A DNA stretch of 64,000 bases from Bosea sp. BIWAKO-01 (GTDB lineage Bacteria > Pseudomonadota > Alphaproteobacteria > Rhizobiales > Beijerinckiaceae), in the NCBI RefSeq assembly GCF_001748145.1, contig NZ_BCQA01000001.1, positions 6,598,501 to 6,662,500 of the forward strand, read 5' to 3'. The notes below the pieces were generated by a model. The model was not told the DNA's origin. It worked only from the letters and a program-made list of their open reading frames with translations, and did no database searches. The first letter of the stretch is position 1, and each line of letters begins with the position of its first letter. The position numbers were made by a program, and so were the translations under genes. Below are positions 1 to 7,956 of the stretch, piece after piece.

Positions 1-1019
1 TGGATCGCGTCGAATAGCGGCGTCGACAGGTAGCGCTCGCCCGTGTCCGGCAGCATGCACAGGATGACGGAGCCCACTGGTGCCGCAGCGGCGATCTCCC
101 GGGCGACACCGAAGCTCGCTCCCCCCGAGATGCCGGTGAAGATGCCTTCCTTCTGCGCCAGCATCCGGGCCCACTCGATCGCTTTGGCCCCGGCGATCGG
201 GATCACATCGTCATAATAACGCTCGTCGATCGCCTCCTGCAGCACATCGGGGATGAAATCCGGCGTCCAGCCCTGGATCGGATGCGGTTCGAAGGCCGGA
301 TGGCTGGCCGCTGGCGCGCCGGCCGCATCACGCTGCTGGCTCTGGCCGCTGCCGATCAGTTGCGCGTTCGCCGGCTCGCTCAGGATGATCTTGGTCTCCG
401 GGCGCTCGCGCCTGAGCACCCGCGAGACGCCGACGACCGTGCCGCCGGTGCCATAGCCGGTGACGAAATAGTCGAGGCGCGAGCCGGCGAAGTCGCCGAC
501 GATCTCGCGGCCCGTGGTGGCCTCGTGGATCGCGGCATTGGCCTTGGTCTCGAACTGCCGGGCCAGGAACCAGCCATTCTTCTCGGCCAGTTCGACGGCC
601 TTCAGATACATACCGAACCCCTTTTGCGCCCGGGGTGTCAGCACGACCTTGGCGCCCAGCATCCGCATCAGCAGCCGGCGTTCGACCGAAAAACTATCCG
701 CCATGGTGACGACGAGCGGATAGCCCTTCTGCGCGCAGACCATGGCGAGCCCGATGCCGGTATTGCCGCTGGTCGCCTCGACGACCGTCTGGCCGGGGCG
801 CAAGGCGCCGGTGCGCTCGGCCTCCTCGATGATGGCGACGGCCAGCCGGTCCTTGACCGAGGCGGCCGGATTGAAGAATTCGGCCTTCACATAGATCGTG
901 GCGTGATCGACGCCGAGATTGTTGATGCGGATGGCCGGGGTGTCGCCAATCGTGTCGAGCACCGTGTCGAACAGGCGGCCACGACCTTGGGTCGTCCTCG
1001 AAATCTCCATCGAAGGCAT
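1..1019 (-). CDS. cysK: Cysteine synthase A (O-acetylserine sulfhydrylase), C-terminus cut by window edge
   Basis: Cytosolic PLP enzyme of fold type II that makes cysteine from O-acetylserine and sulfide. The frame starts at ATG 1019 behind an AGGAGG box six bases upstream and is still open at base 1, so about 339 residues are visible and only the C-terminal end is missing. PAASVKDR (residues 51-58) carries the PLP lysine K56, SGNTG (84-88) is the substrate/phosphate loop, and a GTGGT glycine loop follows. A short Ala/Pro-rich insert precedes HPIQGW. It is divergent from the large regulator at 1150, with a 130-base shared upstream region. A paralogue lies at 52995. A cystathionine beta-synthase-like activity cannot be excluded, but the length and motifs fit CysK best. 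Confidence 0.9.
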   Translation of the reverse strand, partial: MPSMEISRTTQGRGRLFDTVLDTIGDTPAIRINNLGVDHATIYVKAEFFNPAASVKDRLAVAIIEEAERTGALRPGQTVVEATSGNTGIGLAMVCAQKGYPLVVTMADSFSVERRLLMRMLGAKVVLTPRAQKGFGMYLKAVELAEKNGWFLARQFETKANAAIHEATTGREIVGDFAGSRLDYFVTGYGTGGTVVGVSRVLRRERPETKIILSEPANAQLIGSGQSQQRDAAGAPAASHPAFEPHPIQGWTPDFIPDVLQEAIDERYYDDVIPIAGAKAIEWARMLAQKEGIFTGISGGASFGVAREIAAAAPVGSVILCMLPDTGERYLSTPLFDAI

Positions 1020-1149
1020 GGTTTCCCTCCTTCTCGACAGCCCTGCCCGGCGGCCGTCACGGCCGCCGACGCTTCCGGCTGTGCTGACAGACAGGGGATG
1101 CTAGGATGACGGCGGCGTTTTTCGCGTGGGAGCCACCGTTGGAGTGCGC

Positions 1150-3147
1150 ATGGAATCGCAGGGTTCCGATGCTGAATCCTCAAGGCCCGGGCTCGAGCTG
1201 CGGCTCCTCGGCCCGCTGAAGCTCCTGCGTGCCGGCGTTGCCGTGCAGCTTCCGCCCTCGCGCAAGGTGCGGGCCGTGCTCGCCTATCTCGCGTTGGCTT
1301 CGCGACCGATCCCCCGCGAGCGGCTCTGCAGCCTGTTATGGCAGGTGCCCGACGATCCGCGCGGCGAGCTGAGATGGTGCCTCAGCAAGCTGCGTTCGCT
1401 GGTCGACGAACCCGGCCGTCGGCGCATCATGGCCTGCGATGACGGAATCGCGCTCGATCTCGAGGGCTGCGATGTCGATGTCCTGCGCCTGCTTGCGGCG
1501 GCAGAAAGCGGCTTCGAGCGGCTTGGCGACACGGATCTGCTGACCCTCGCCGCTGCGGCGGAGCACGAATTCCTGGAAGGCACCGAACTCGCTGAGAGCA
1601 TCGAGTTCGAACATTGGGTGGCGGGCCGCCGGAGCGAGTTCCGCTCGCTCGAAATCGCGGTGGTGGCCGAGACGGCGCGCAGGGCGCCGAAGGGAACGGC
1701 GGCAGGCTGGGCCGCGGCCGGCCGGTGGATCGGGCTCGCGCCGTTCGATATCGGCGCTCACGCCCGGTTCCTGGCCGAGCTCTACGACCGGCGCCTGATC
1801 GACGACTGCACCCGGCATCTCGAGCGGACAGCGAGGAGTTTCACGGCCGACGGCATCGATTTCGGCCCGATCGCGGCCGCCTGGAAGGAGCTGAGGAAGA
1901 CGCCCGCGACAGTCGCCGCGGAGGCCGCCGGCCCTGAGGCCGCCGAGCCCTCGGAACAGCGCCGGGTTTCGGTCGCGATCATGCCACTCCAGGAAACGAG
2001 CGCGGATGGCATCGGCCCCAGCGATCTCGGAAACGCCCTGACGCATGACGTGATCAGCCGCCTCGCGCGTCTGCGCGGGCTCTTCGTCATCGCGCGCGGC
2101 TCGGTTTTCGCCCTCGCACAGGAGCAGCTGGGATATCGCGAAATCGGCGAGCGGCTGGGCGTCCGCTATGTCGTCACCGGGCTGCTGGAGCGGCACGAGG
2201 GCACCACCACCGCCGTCATCGAAGTCGTCGAGGCGGCGACAGCGCATATCGTCTGGACGGATCGGTTCGAGGCTTCTTCGCTCGATCGGCTGGCCGTGCT
2301 CGACGAGATCGGAGACGGCATCGTTTCGGCGATCGCCTCCGAGATCGAGTCCGCCGAGCGCAACCGCGCGATCCTGAGACCGCCGGAATCGCTCGACGCC
2401 TGGGAGGCCTATCATCGCGGTCTCTGGCATATGTACCGCTTCACCGCGGCGGAAAATGAGCACGCCGCAGCACTCTTCCGCCGCTCCGCGCAGCTCGATC
2501 CGACATTCTCGCGCGCTCAGGCCGGCCTGTCCTTCACGCATTGGCAAAGGGCCTTCCAGCGCTGGGGCGAACGGGATGACGAAGCGCGACGGGCCATCGA
2601 AGCCGCCGAGCAGAGCCTGTTGATCGACGAACAGAATCCGGCCGCGCATTGGTCGATGGGACGAGCCCTTTGGCTCGTCGACGATCAGGCCGGCGCCATC
2701 GGCGCGCTGGAAAGATCCGTGGCGCTCAGCCCGAATTTCGCACTCGGGCATTACGCTCTCGCCTTCGTCCATTGCCTGGCGGGAGATCCCGAGACCGCGA
2801 TCTCCGCGTCCGACCATTCCCGGCTGCTGAGCCCGCATGATCCATTGCTGTTTGGCATTCTCGGTACGCGCGCGATGGCGCTGGTCAGGCTGGGCGCCTT
2901 CGCGGAGGCGGCGCAGTGGAGCGTGAAGGCTGCCGCGCGGCCCAACGCGCATGTGCACATCCTGGCCATCGCAGCGCATTGCCTCGCACTCGCCGGCCGC
3001 ATGGACGAGGCGCGCTCCCATGTCGTACGCATCCAGAGTCTCAACCCGGGCTACCGCCTCGACGATTTCCTGAAGACGTTCAGGTTCGAAACGGACACCG
3101 AAATGCGCTACCGCAAGGCTGCGGCGGCCATCGGCCTGGCGCCGTGA
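1150..3147 (+). CDS. Winged-helix/TolB-like/TPR transcriptional regulator
   Basis: A 665-residue cytosolic regulator. Residues about 14-90 look like an OmpR/SARP-type winged helix (LELRLLGPLK, RKVRAVLAYLAL, then SKLRSLV). A helical BTAD-like stretch follows. Residues about 274-395 resemble the TolB N-terminal-like domain seen in adenylate-cyclase-associated regulators (VAIMPLQE, GLFVIARGS, VRYVVTGLL), and the rest is TPR helices (AALFRRSAQLDP, GALERSVALSPNFALGHY). An upstream GTG at 1126 is in frame, but ATG 1150 has GGAG five bases before it and leaves the whole DNA-binding domain intact, so I chose it. The gene is divergent from cysK, so control of sulfur assimilation is a reasonable inference. 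The effector is not evident. Confidence 0.8.
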   Translation: MESQGSDAESSRPGLELRLLGPLKLLRAGVAVQLPPSRKVRAVLAYLALASRPIPRERLCSLLWQVPDDPRGELRWCLSKLRSLVDEPGRRRIMACDDGIALDLEGCDVDVLRLLAAAESGFERLGDTDLLTLAAAAEHEFLEGTELAESIEFEHWVAGRRSEFRSLEIAVVAETARRAPKGTAAGWAAAGRWIGLAPFDIGAHARFLAELYDRRLIDDCTRHLERTARSFTADGIDFGPIAAAWKELRKTPATVAAEAAGPEAAEPSEQRRVSVAIMPLQETSADGIGPSDLGNALTHDVISRLARLRGLFVIARGSVFALAQEQLGYREIGERLGVRYVVTGLLERHEGTTTAVIEVVEAATAHIVWTDRFEASSLDRLAVLDEIGDGIVSAIASEIESAERNRAILRPPESLDAWEAYHRGLWHMYRFTAAENEHAAALFRRSAQLDPTFSRAQAGLSFTHWQRAFQRWGERDDEARRAIEAAEQSLLIDEQNPAAHWSMGRALWLVDDQAGAIGALERSVALSPNFALGHYALAFVHCLAGDPETAISASDHSRLLSPHDPLLFGILGTRAMALVRLGAFAEAAQWSVKAAARPNAHVHILAIAAHCLALAGRMDEARSHVVRIQSLNPGYRLDDFLKTFRFETDTEMRYRKAAAAIGLAP

Positions 3148-3236
3148 AGGCGCGCGGGGCGCAGAGCGCGAGACCATGCCTGCACCCTGACAGTGCCGCA
3201 TCGCTTTCGCTGCCCGCCCGTTCCGAACGGTCGCGC

Positions 3237-3995
3237 TCAGCCGAAGAAACCGGAAGCGCCGTCCCAGAGCAATTTCAGCGCTGTGACGACGAGCAAGCCG
3301 TAGCAGGCGCGATAGACCTGGCGCTGGTCGAGCGCGCCGTGAAGCCGCCAGCCCAGCCCGACGCCCAGGGGAATGGCGAGCAGGCAAAGCGCCATCAAGC
3401 TCCAGACCTCTGCGCCCGGCTTCACCAGCAGCAGCCACGGCACCAGCTTGGTCGCGTTGCCGACGGTGAAGAACAGGCTCGTCGTCCCCGCATAGATCTC
3501 CTTGCCGAGCCCGAGCGGCAGCAAATACATCGCCAGCGGCGGCCCGCCGGAATGGGCCACCATGGTGGTGACGCCCGAGGCTAGACCGGCCGTGATCGCC
3601 TTCGGCGTCGAACGCGGACGGCGCCGCACTTCTGCGCCTGCGACAAGCCAAAGGCCGACGAAGATCAGGGTGATCACCCCCATCGCGAGCGTGATGGTGC
3701 GGTGGTCGAGAACGCGGAACAGCAGAAAGCCCGCCCCGATGCCGGTCACGAGCCCCGGCAGGAGCAGCGCGAGGTCCGGCTTCGACCAGGTCGAGGGCCT
3801 GTAGTACCGCAGCGCGTAGAGATCCATCGCGATGAACAGGGGCGCGAGCAGCCCGCCGGCGGTGACCGGGTCCATCACGAGAGACAAGAGCGGAATGCCG
3901 ATGATGGCGAAGCCGCCACCAAAGGCTCCCCTCATGAAGCCAATCAGGAAGACGCCGGCAAAGGCGACCAGGATGGTGGCGACGGTCAGTTCCAT
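3237..3995 (-). CDS. TauE/SafE family membrane anion (sulfite/sulfonate) exporter
   Basis: A 252-residue inner-membrane protein made almost entirely of hydrophobic helices, about eight of them. The N-terminal glycine-rich helix (GFMRGAFGGGFAIIGIPLL) and the mid-protein repeat (SGVTTMVAHSGGPPLAMY) are the two half-repeats typical of TauE/SafE. Members export sulfite, sulfoacetate or other small organic anions. An in-frame ATG exists at 4022, but ATG 3995 has GGAGG at a good distance and begins directly before the first helix. It is convergent with the regulator ending at 3147, and its closeness to cysK hints at a sulfur substrate; that is inference. Confidence 0.85.
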   Translation of the reverse strand: MELTVATILVAFAGVFLIGFMRGAFGGGFAIIGIPLLSLVMDPVTAGGLLAPLFIAMDLYALRYYRPSTWSKPDLALLLPGLVTGIGAGFLLFRVLDHRTITLAMGVITLIFVGLWLVAGAEVRRRPRSTPKAITAGLASGVTTMVAHSGGPPLAMYLLPLGLGKEIYAGTTSLFFTVGNATKLVPWLLLVKPGAEVWSLMALCLLAIPLGVGLGWRLHGALDQRQVYRACYGLLVVTALKLLWDGASGFFG

Positions 3996-4065
3996 GTCGC
4001 GGCCTCCGCGATCGCGGTGCACCGGTTAGCGTCCGCGCCTGGGCTGATTGCGACCAATGAGGCCA

Positions 4066-4380
4066 TCACCGCCCCCGCGCCCGGTCGGGAGGGATGATGC
4101 GGCCGCGGACCGCGTCCTCGATCTCGCTGCGCGTCAGGCCGATATCCTCCAGGGCAGAGGAATCGACCTCGCGAAGCCAGGCAATGGCGTCACGGCGGGC
4201 GAAATAACCCGCGATCCCATGACGACAGGCGCCGAGCAGGCGGGACAGTGCGCCGGGCGTCCTGGCGGCCGCAGGCCGGGCGAGGATTGCAGGACGTCGG
4301 GTTGCAGGGGCTCGGGTTGCAGGGGCTTGGGTCGCAAGCATTTGGGTGGAAGGGATTTGAGTGGACGAAACTGCAGACAT
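4066..4380 (-). CDS. DUF1127 (YjiS-like) small protein
   Basis: A 104-residue protein whose C-terminal part (YFARRDAIAWLREVDSSAL, then LEDIGLTRSEIEDAVRG) is the DUF1127 domain, an Arg-rich short helical module common in Hyphomicrobiales and linked in some species to RNA binding and phosphate or stress responses. ATG 4380 is preceded by GGGAG and AGGA; a longer frame from 4536 adds a sequence with no domain character and overlaps the divergent promoter. Residues about 14-30 hold a low-complexity APATR repeat, a 15-base tandem repeat in DNA at about 4290-4335. Divergent from the MocR regulator at 4553, a common pairing in this order. Confidence 0.8.
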   Translation of the reverse strand: MSAVSSTQIPSTQMLATQAPATRAPATRRPAILARPAAARTPGALSRLLGACRHGIAGYFARRDAIAWLREVDSSALEDIGLTRSEIEDAVRGRIIPPDRARGR

Positions 4381-4508
4381 GTCCTGTCTCCCAGGGATTG
4401 CTCCGGGCCATGCGATACCGCCGTCGCAAGCGAGGGGATCGCTTGCCGGGTGATCGCGGAAGCCTTCGTGGCTCCGGTTCAATCGGGTTGATGCAGACAA
4501 AATGATCC

Positions 4509-4558
4509 GACATAATGCTCCGAGCAATCGAAACATTGTTCTCGGTGCAATAATGTCG
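4509..4558. promoter_or_regulatory. Candidate operator between DUF1127 gene and MocR regulator
   Basis: The short region before the MocR start contains CGACAT (4509-4514) mirrored by ATGTCG (4553-4558), with CCGAG and CTCGG cores between them. MocR proteins usually bind repeated sites close to their own start. This is a symmetry seen by eye, not a known site. Confidence 0.3.
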
Positions 4559-5896
4559 AAATCCGATTATCTGAAACTCGCTGACGCGATCGCCGCGGAG
4601 ATCGCCGACGGCACGCTCAAGCCGGGCGACCGCCTGCCGCCGCAGCGCAGCTTCGCCTATAACCGCGCGATCGCCGTCTCGACGGCGAGCCGCGTCTATG
4701 CGGAGCTGTTGCGCCGCGGCCTCGTCGTCGGCGAAGTCGGCAGGGGCACCTTCATCTCGGGCGAGGCCCGGCGTGGCGTGGCGGCGCCAGGCGAGCCGCA
4801 TGGCAGCCGGATCGACCTCGAGTTCAATTACCCGATCCTTCCCGAGCAGACCGCACTGATCGTCAAGAGCCTGGGCGGCCTGGACAATCCTGCAGCGCTG
4901 GATGCCGCGTTGCGACAGGCGACCAGCATCGGGACGCCGGCGGTGAGAGGCGCCGCAGCCGCGTATCTGTCGCAGGGCGCATGGTCCCCCTCGCCCGAAC
5001 AGCTCGTGTTCACCGGCAATGGCCGCCAGAGCCTTGCCGCCGCGCTCGCGGCCGTGGTTCCGACGGGCGGCCGCTGCGGCGTGGAGGCCTTGACCTACCC
5101 TTTCATCAAGAGCATCGCCGCCCGGCTCGGGATTTCGCTGGTGCCGCTGGCGGTGGACGCAGACGGCCTGCGGCCCGACGCGGTGCAAAGGGCGCATCGC
5201 GAGGCCCAGCTCTCGGCCATCTATGTTCAGCCGGCGGTCCAGAATCCGCTGGGCATGACGATGAGTCCGGCACGCCGAACCGATCTCCTGCGCGTTGTCG
5301 AGGCGCTCGCGCTTCCGGTCATCGAGGACAATGTCTACGGCTTCCTCGACGATCAGCCGCCGCTTGCCGCGCTGGCGCCGGACAGCTGCATCGTCATCGA
5401 CAGCCTCTCCAAGAAGGTTGCTCCCGGGCTGACGCTGGGCTTCATCGCGTCGCCGCCGCGGTTGCGGGAAAGCGTGGCAGCCTCGGTGCGCTCGGGCGGC
5501 TGGACCGCCTCGGGGTTTGCGTTTGCGGCCGCCCAGCGGATGCTGGGCGACGGCACCGTGGCCGAGCTTGCAAGACTGAAGCGCATCGACGCGCGCGCGC
5601 GCCAGAGGCTGGCGGCCGATCGTCTCGCCGGCTTCGACATCCAGGCCAACGAAAAATGCTATCATCTCTGGCTAACCTTGCCGGCGCAGTGGCGCTCGCA
5701 GGCCTTCGTCGCCGCAGCAGCCAGGCGCGACATCGCGTTGACGCCGTCCTCGACCTTCGCCGTCAGCCCGGGCCACGCCCCGAACGCCGTCAGGCTGGCG
5801 CTGGCCTCTCCGGCGATGGATCAGCTCGACATGGGCCTCAGCACACTGGCCGCGATGCTGAATGGTGGGGAGGACGATTTCGACTCGACGGAATGA
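4553..5896 (+). CDS. MocR-type GntR regulator with aminotransferase-like domain
   Basis: A 447-residue protein with an N-terminal GntR winged helix (residues about 5-75: DAIAAEIADGTLKPGDRLPP, then VSTASRVYAELLRRGLV) fused to a fold-type I aminotransferase domain that binds PLP. The lysine region is DSLSKKVAPGLTLGF, and YVQPAVQNPLG and EDNVYGFL match the aminotransferase core. Such proteins are regulators sensing PLP or an amino compound, rarely enzymes. ATG 4553 is chosen because the GntR domain begins at once; ATG 4502 is an alternative. Divergent from the DUF1127 gene; its target could be that gene. Confidence 0.88.
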   Translation: MSKSDYLKLADAIAAEIADGTLKPGDRLPPQRSFAYNRAIAVSTASRVYAELLRRGLVVGEVGRGTFISGEARRGVAAPGEPHGSRIDLEFNYPILPEQTALIVKSLGGLDNPAALDAALRQATSIGTPAVRGAAAAYLSQGAWSPSPEQLVFTGNGRQSLAAALAAVVPTGGRCGVEALTYPFIKSIAARLGISLVPLAVDADGLRPDAVQRAHREAQLSAIYVQPAVQNPLGMTMSPARRTDLLRVVEALALPVIEDNVYGFLDDQPPLAALAPDSCIVIDSLSKKVAPGLTLGFIASPPRLRESVAASVRSGGWTASGFAFAAAQRMLGDGTVAELARLKRIDARARQRLAADRLAGFDIQANEKCYHLWLTLPAQWRSQAFVAAAARRDIALTPSSTFAVSPGHAPNAVRLALASPAMDQLDMGLSTLAAMLNGGEDDFDSTE

Positions 5897-5981
5897 GCGC
5901 AGCACGGCCGCTCATGCGCGCTCCGCATCCAGGGACCGGCAGGCAAGCGCGCCCAGGGCCGCTCTCCGCCAGATTGCACCC

Positions 5982-6629
5982 TCACATCCTGCAGCCGTTA
6001 TAGAACACCTCGGCGCATTGCCGGGCGCGAAGCGCGATTTCGTCGCGATGCGGCGCGGCGCGCTGCCCCATCATCGCGGTGCGCTGCGGCTCCATGATCA
6101 TCATGCCGCGCAGCATGCCCGATGCGATATGGACATCGTCGAGGCGAAGCGTGCCCTTGTCCTTCTGCTGCGTCAGCCAGGCCTCGATGACGCCGTTCAC
6201 CGGCACGATGGCCAACTGGTAGAAAGCGCGTGCGACCTCGGGGAAGCGCCCGCATTCGCCGATGACGAGCCGGTTGATGGCGATCGTCTCGGCGCTCAGC
6301 GTCAGCACGCCGAAGGCGAACAGGATGCGTTCGACCGCCTCGCGCGGGTCGAGCTCCTCGCCGACCTCGTCATCCAGATCGAGCAGGAAGCGGCTGATGC
6401 GGAGACGGATCGTCGCCTCGAACAGCCCGGCCTTGGTCGGCACGAGCTTGTAGAGCGTCTTTGTCGAGACGCCGGCGCGCTCGGCCACAACCTTGATATT
6501 CGTACCGGCATAGCCGTTCGACTGGAACTCATGGTCCGCGGCCTCGACGATCAGGCGCATCGTCTCCTCGTCGGGCCTGGCCTGAGGCCGCCCCCGGCAA
6601 CGCTTCACCGTTTCGTGAATTTGTACCAT
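5982..6629 (-). CDS. TetR family repressor of the EmrAB-type efflux operon
   Basis: A 215-residue TetR protein. Helix-turn-helix at residues about 20-65 (EETMRLIVEAADHEF, YAGTNIKVVAERAGVSTKTL, YKLVPTKAGLFEA), followed by a C-terminal ligand-binding helical domain. The usual YxxF of the HTH end is YKLV. A longer frame to 6749 would run through the divergent promoter; ATG 6629 gives the family length. Divergent from the HlyD/EmrA gene with a 112-base shared region containing an inverted repeat, so autoregulation and repression of the pump are likely. Inducer unknown. Confidence 0.88.
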   Translation of the reverse strand: MVQIHETVKRCRGRPQARPDEETMRLIVEAADHEFQSNGYAGTNIKVVAERAGVSTKTLYKLVPTKAGLFEATIRLRISRFLLDLDDEVGEELDPREAVERILFAFGVLTLSAETIAINRLVIGECGRFPEVARAFYQLAIVPVNGVIEAWLTQQKDKGTLRLDDVHIASGMLRGMMIMEPQRTAMMGQRAAPHRDEIALRARQCAEVFYNGCRM

Positions 6630-6635
6630 GACGGT

Positions 6636-6662
6636 TTTCCAAATTATCGTTGACTTGGGAAA
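6636..6662. promoter_or_regulatory. Candidate TetR operator
   Basis: TTTCCAA (6636-6642) is mirrored by TTGGGAAA (6655-6662), one inserted base apart, and overlaps the likely -35 box of the efflux operon. This is the expected place for a repressor site between a TetR gene and its divergent target. Inferred from symmetry only. Confidence 0.45.
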
Positions 6663-6677
6663 GATAGGCCCTATTTT
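6650..6677 (+). promoter_or_regulatory. Candidate sigma70-type promoter for the efflux operon
   Basis: TTGACT (6650-6655) followed after 16 bases by TATTTT (6672-6677), about 65 bases before the EmrA start. The -35 hexamer is near consensus, and the surrounding DNA is unusually AT-rich for this window. Confidence 0.45.
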
Positions 6678-6741
6678 AGAAAACATCAAGTTTCCATATT
6701 GCAGGAACGGCGGATCGCCCAGCCCTGCGGGAGATGAAACG

Positions 6742-7920
6742 ATGAGCACCCATCAAGACCGGATTTCCGCCGAACGCGCCATCCCCGCCAACGAGGCAGT
6801 CCCGAACATCGCCACCGAGACGCTGGTCGGCGCGGCAGCCGCCGAGCCCGCCCGCCCGCGCAACGGCCTGCGCCGTGCAGCGCTGGCCGGCGTCGCCCTC
6901 GCGGCTCTGCTTGGCGCCGGTGCCTGGGGCCATGACTACTGGACGACCGGCCGTTTCGAGGTCTCGACCGACGATGCCTATGTCAAGGCCGACAGCACCA
7001 CGATCGCCCCCAAGATCTCGGGGTATATCGGAGACGTGCTGGTGCGCGACAACCAGCCCGTGAAGGCCGGCCAGGTCCTCGCCCGGATCGACGATCGCGA
7101 CTTCGCCGTCGCGCTGGATCAGGCCAAGGCCGATGTCGCGGCGGCCCGCGCCGCCGTCGCCAGCAAGCAGGCCCAGCTCGACGCCCAGCAGTCGGTGATC
7201 GACACCGCCAGGGCGACCGTCGAGGTCGACAAGGCCAACCAGACCTTCGCCGAGCAGGACAATGACCGCTACACGAACCTGGCCAGGACCGGCTACGGCT
7301 CCGTGCAGAACGCGCAGGCCGCCGTCGCGAAGATTGCGGCTGCCCGCGCCGCAACCGATCGCGACACGGCAGCGCTCGCCGCGGCGCAGAAGCAGGTCGA
7401 CCTGATCAAGGCCGATCTCGCCCAGGCGCGCGCCACCGTCGCCCATGACGAGGCCGTGCAGCGCCAGGCCGAGCTGAACCTGTCCTATGCCGAAATCACC
7501 GCCCCGGTCGACGGCGTCGTCGGCAACCGCACGCTGCGCATCGGCCAGTATGTGCAGGCCGGCACGCAGCTCATGGCGGTCGTGCCGCTGGCCGGCACCT
7601 ATATCGTCGCGAACTTCAAGGAGACGCAGCTCACCGAGGTGAAGCCCGGCCAGGCGGTCGAGGTCGAGGTCGACATGTACCCGGGCGTCAAGGTCGAGGG
7701 CCATGTCGACAGCATCGCGCCGGCCAGCGGCCAGGAATTCGCCCTGCTGCCCCCGGACAACGCGACCGGCAACTTCACCAAGGTCGTCCAGCGCGTTCCC
7801 GTCAAGATCGTGCTCGACCCCGGCCATGGCCTCGCGGGTGACCTGCGCCCGGGCATGTCCGTCGTGCCGACCATCAACACCAAGGTTTCGAACACATCTG
7901 TTGTGGCGGACGCGCGCTAG
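6742..7920 (+). CDS. HlyD/EmrA family periplasmic adaptor of a drug efflux pump
   Basis: A 392-residue membrane fusion protein. A cytosolic tail, one membrane helix (GVALAALLGAGAWGHDYW, about residues 50-68), then the first lipoyl half (VSTDDAYVKADSTTIAPKIS), a long alpha-helical hairpin rich in Ala and Gln, the second lipoyl half (ITAPVDGVVGNRTLRIGQYV) and a beta-barrel. It links an inner-membrane MFS pump to an outer-membrane channel. ATG 6742 has GGGAG upstream; the frame is open further left, but that part is promoter. Followed 36 bases later by the EmrB-like pump. No TolC-type gene is nearby. Confidence 0.9.
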   Translation: MSTHQDRISAERAIPANEAVPNIATETLVGAAAAEPARPRNGLRRAALAGVALAALLGAGAWGHDYWTTGRFEVSTDDAYVKADSTTIAPKISGYIGDVLVRDNQPVKAGQVLARIDDRDFAVALDQAKADVAAARAAVASKQAQLDAQQSVIDTARATVEVDKANQTFAEQDNDRYTNLARTGYGSVQNAQAAVAKIAAARAATDRDTAALAAAQKQVDLIKADLAQARATVAHDEAVQRQAELNLSYAEITAPVDGVVGNRTLRIGQYVQAGTQLMAVVPLAGTYIVANFKETQLTEVKPGQAVEVEVDMYPGVKVEGHVDSIAPASGQEFALLPPDNATGNFTKVVQRVPVKIVLDPGHGLAGDLRPGMSVVPTINTKVSNTSVVADAR

Positions 7921-7956
7921 CTCTTCCCGCGCGCCCGGCTTGCAAGGAGCTGGGCC

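Noticed and set aside
3218..3230. Short palindrome CCGTT-CCG-AACGG between convergent genes
   Set aside because: Only five base pairs and no T-run; too weak to call a terminator.
1336..3651. A 771-codon minus-strand frame over the regulator and TauE genes
   Set aside because: Low-complexity Arg/Ala/Gly translation without homology features; antisense shadow of recognisable genes.
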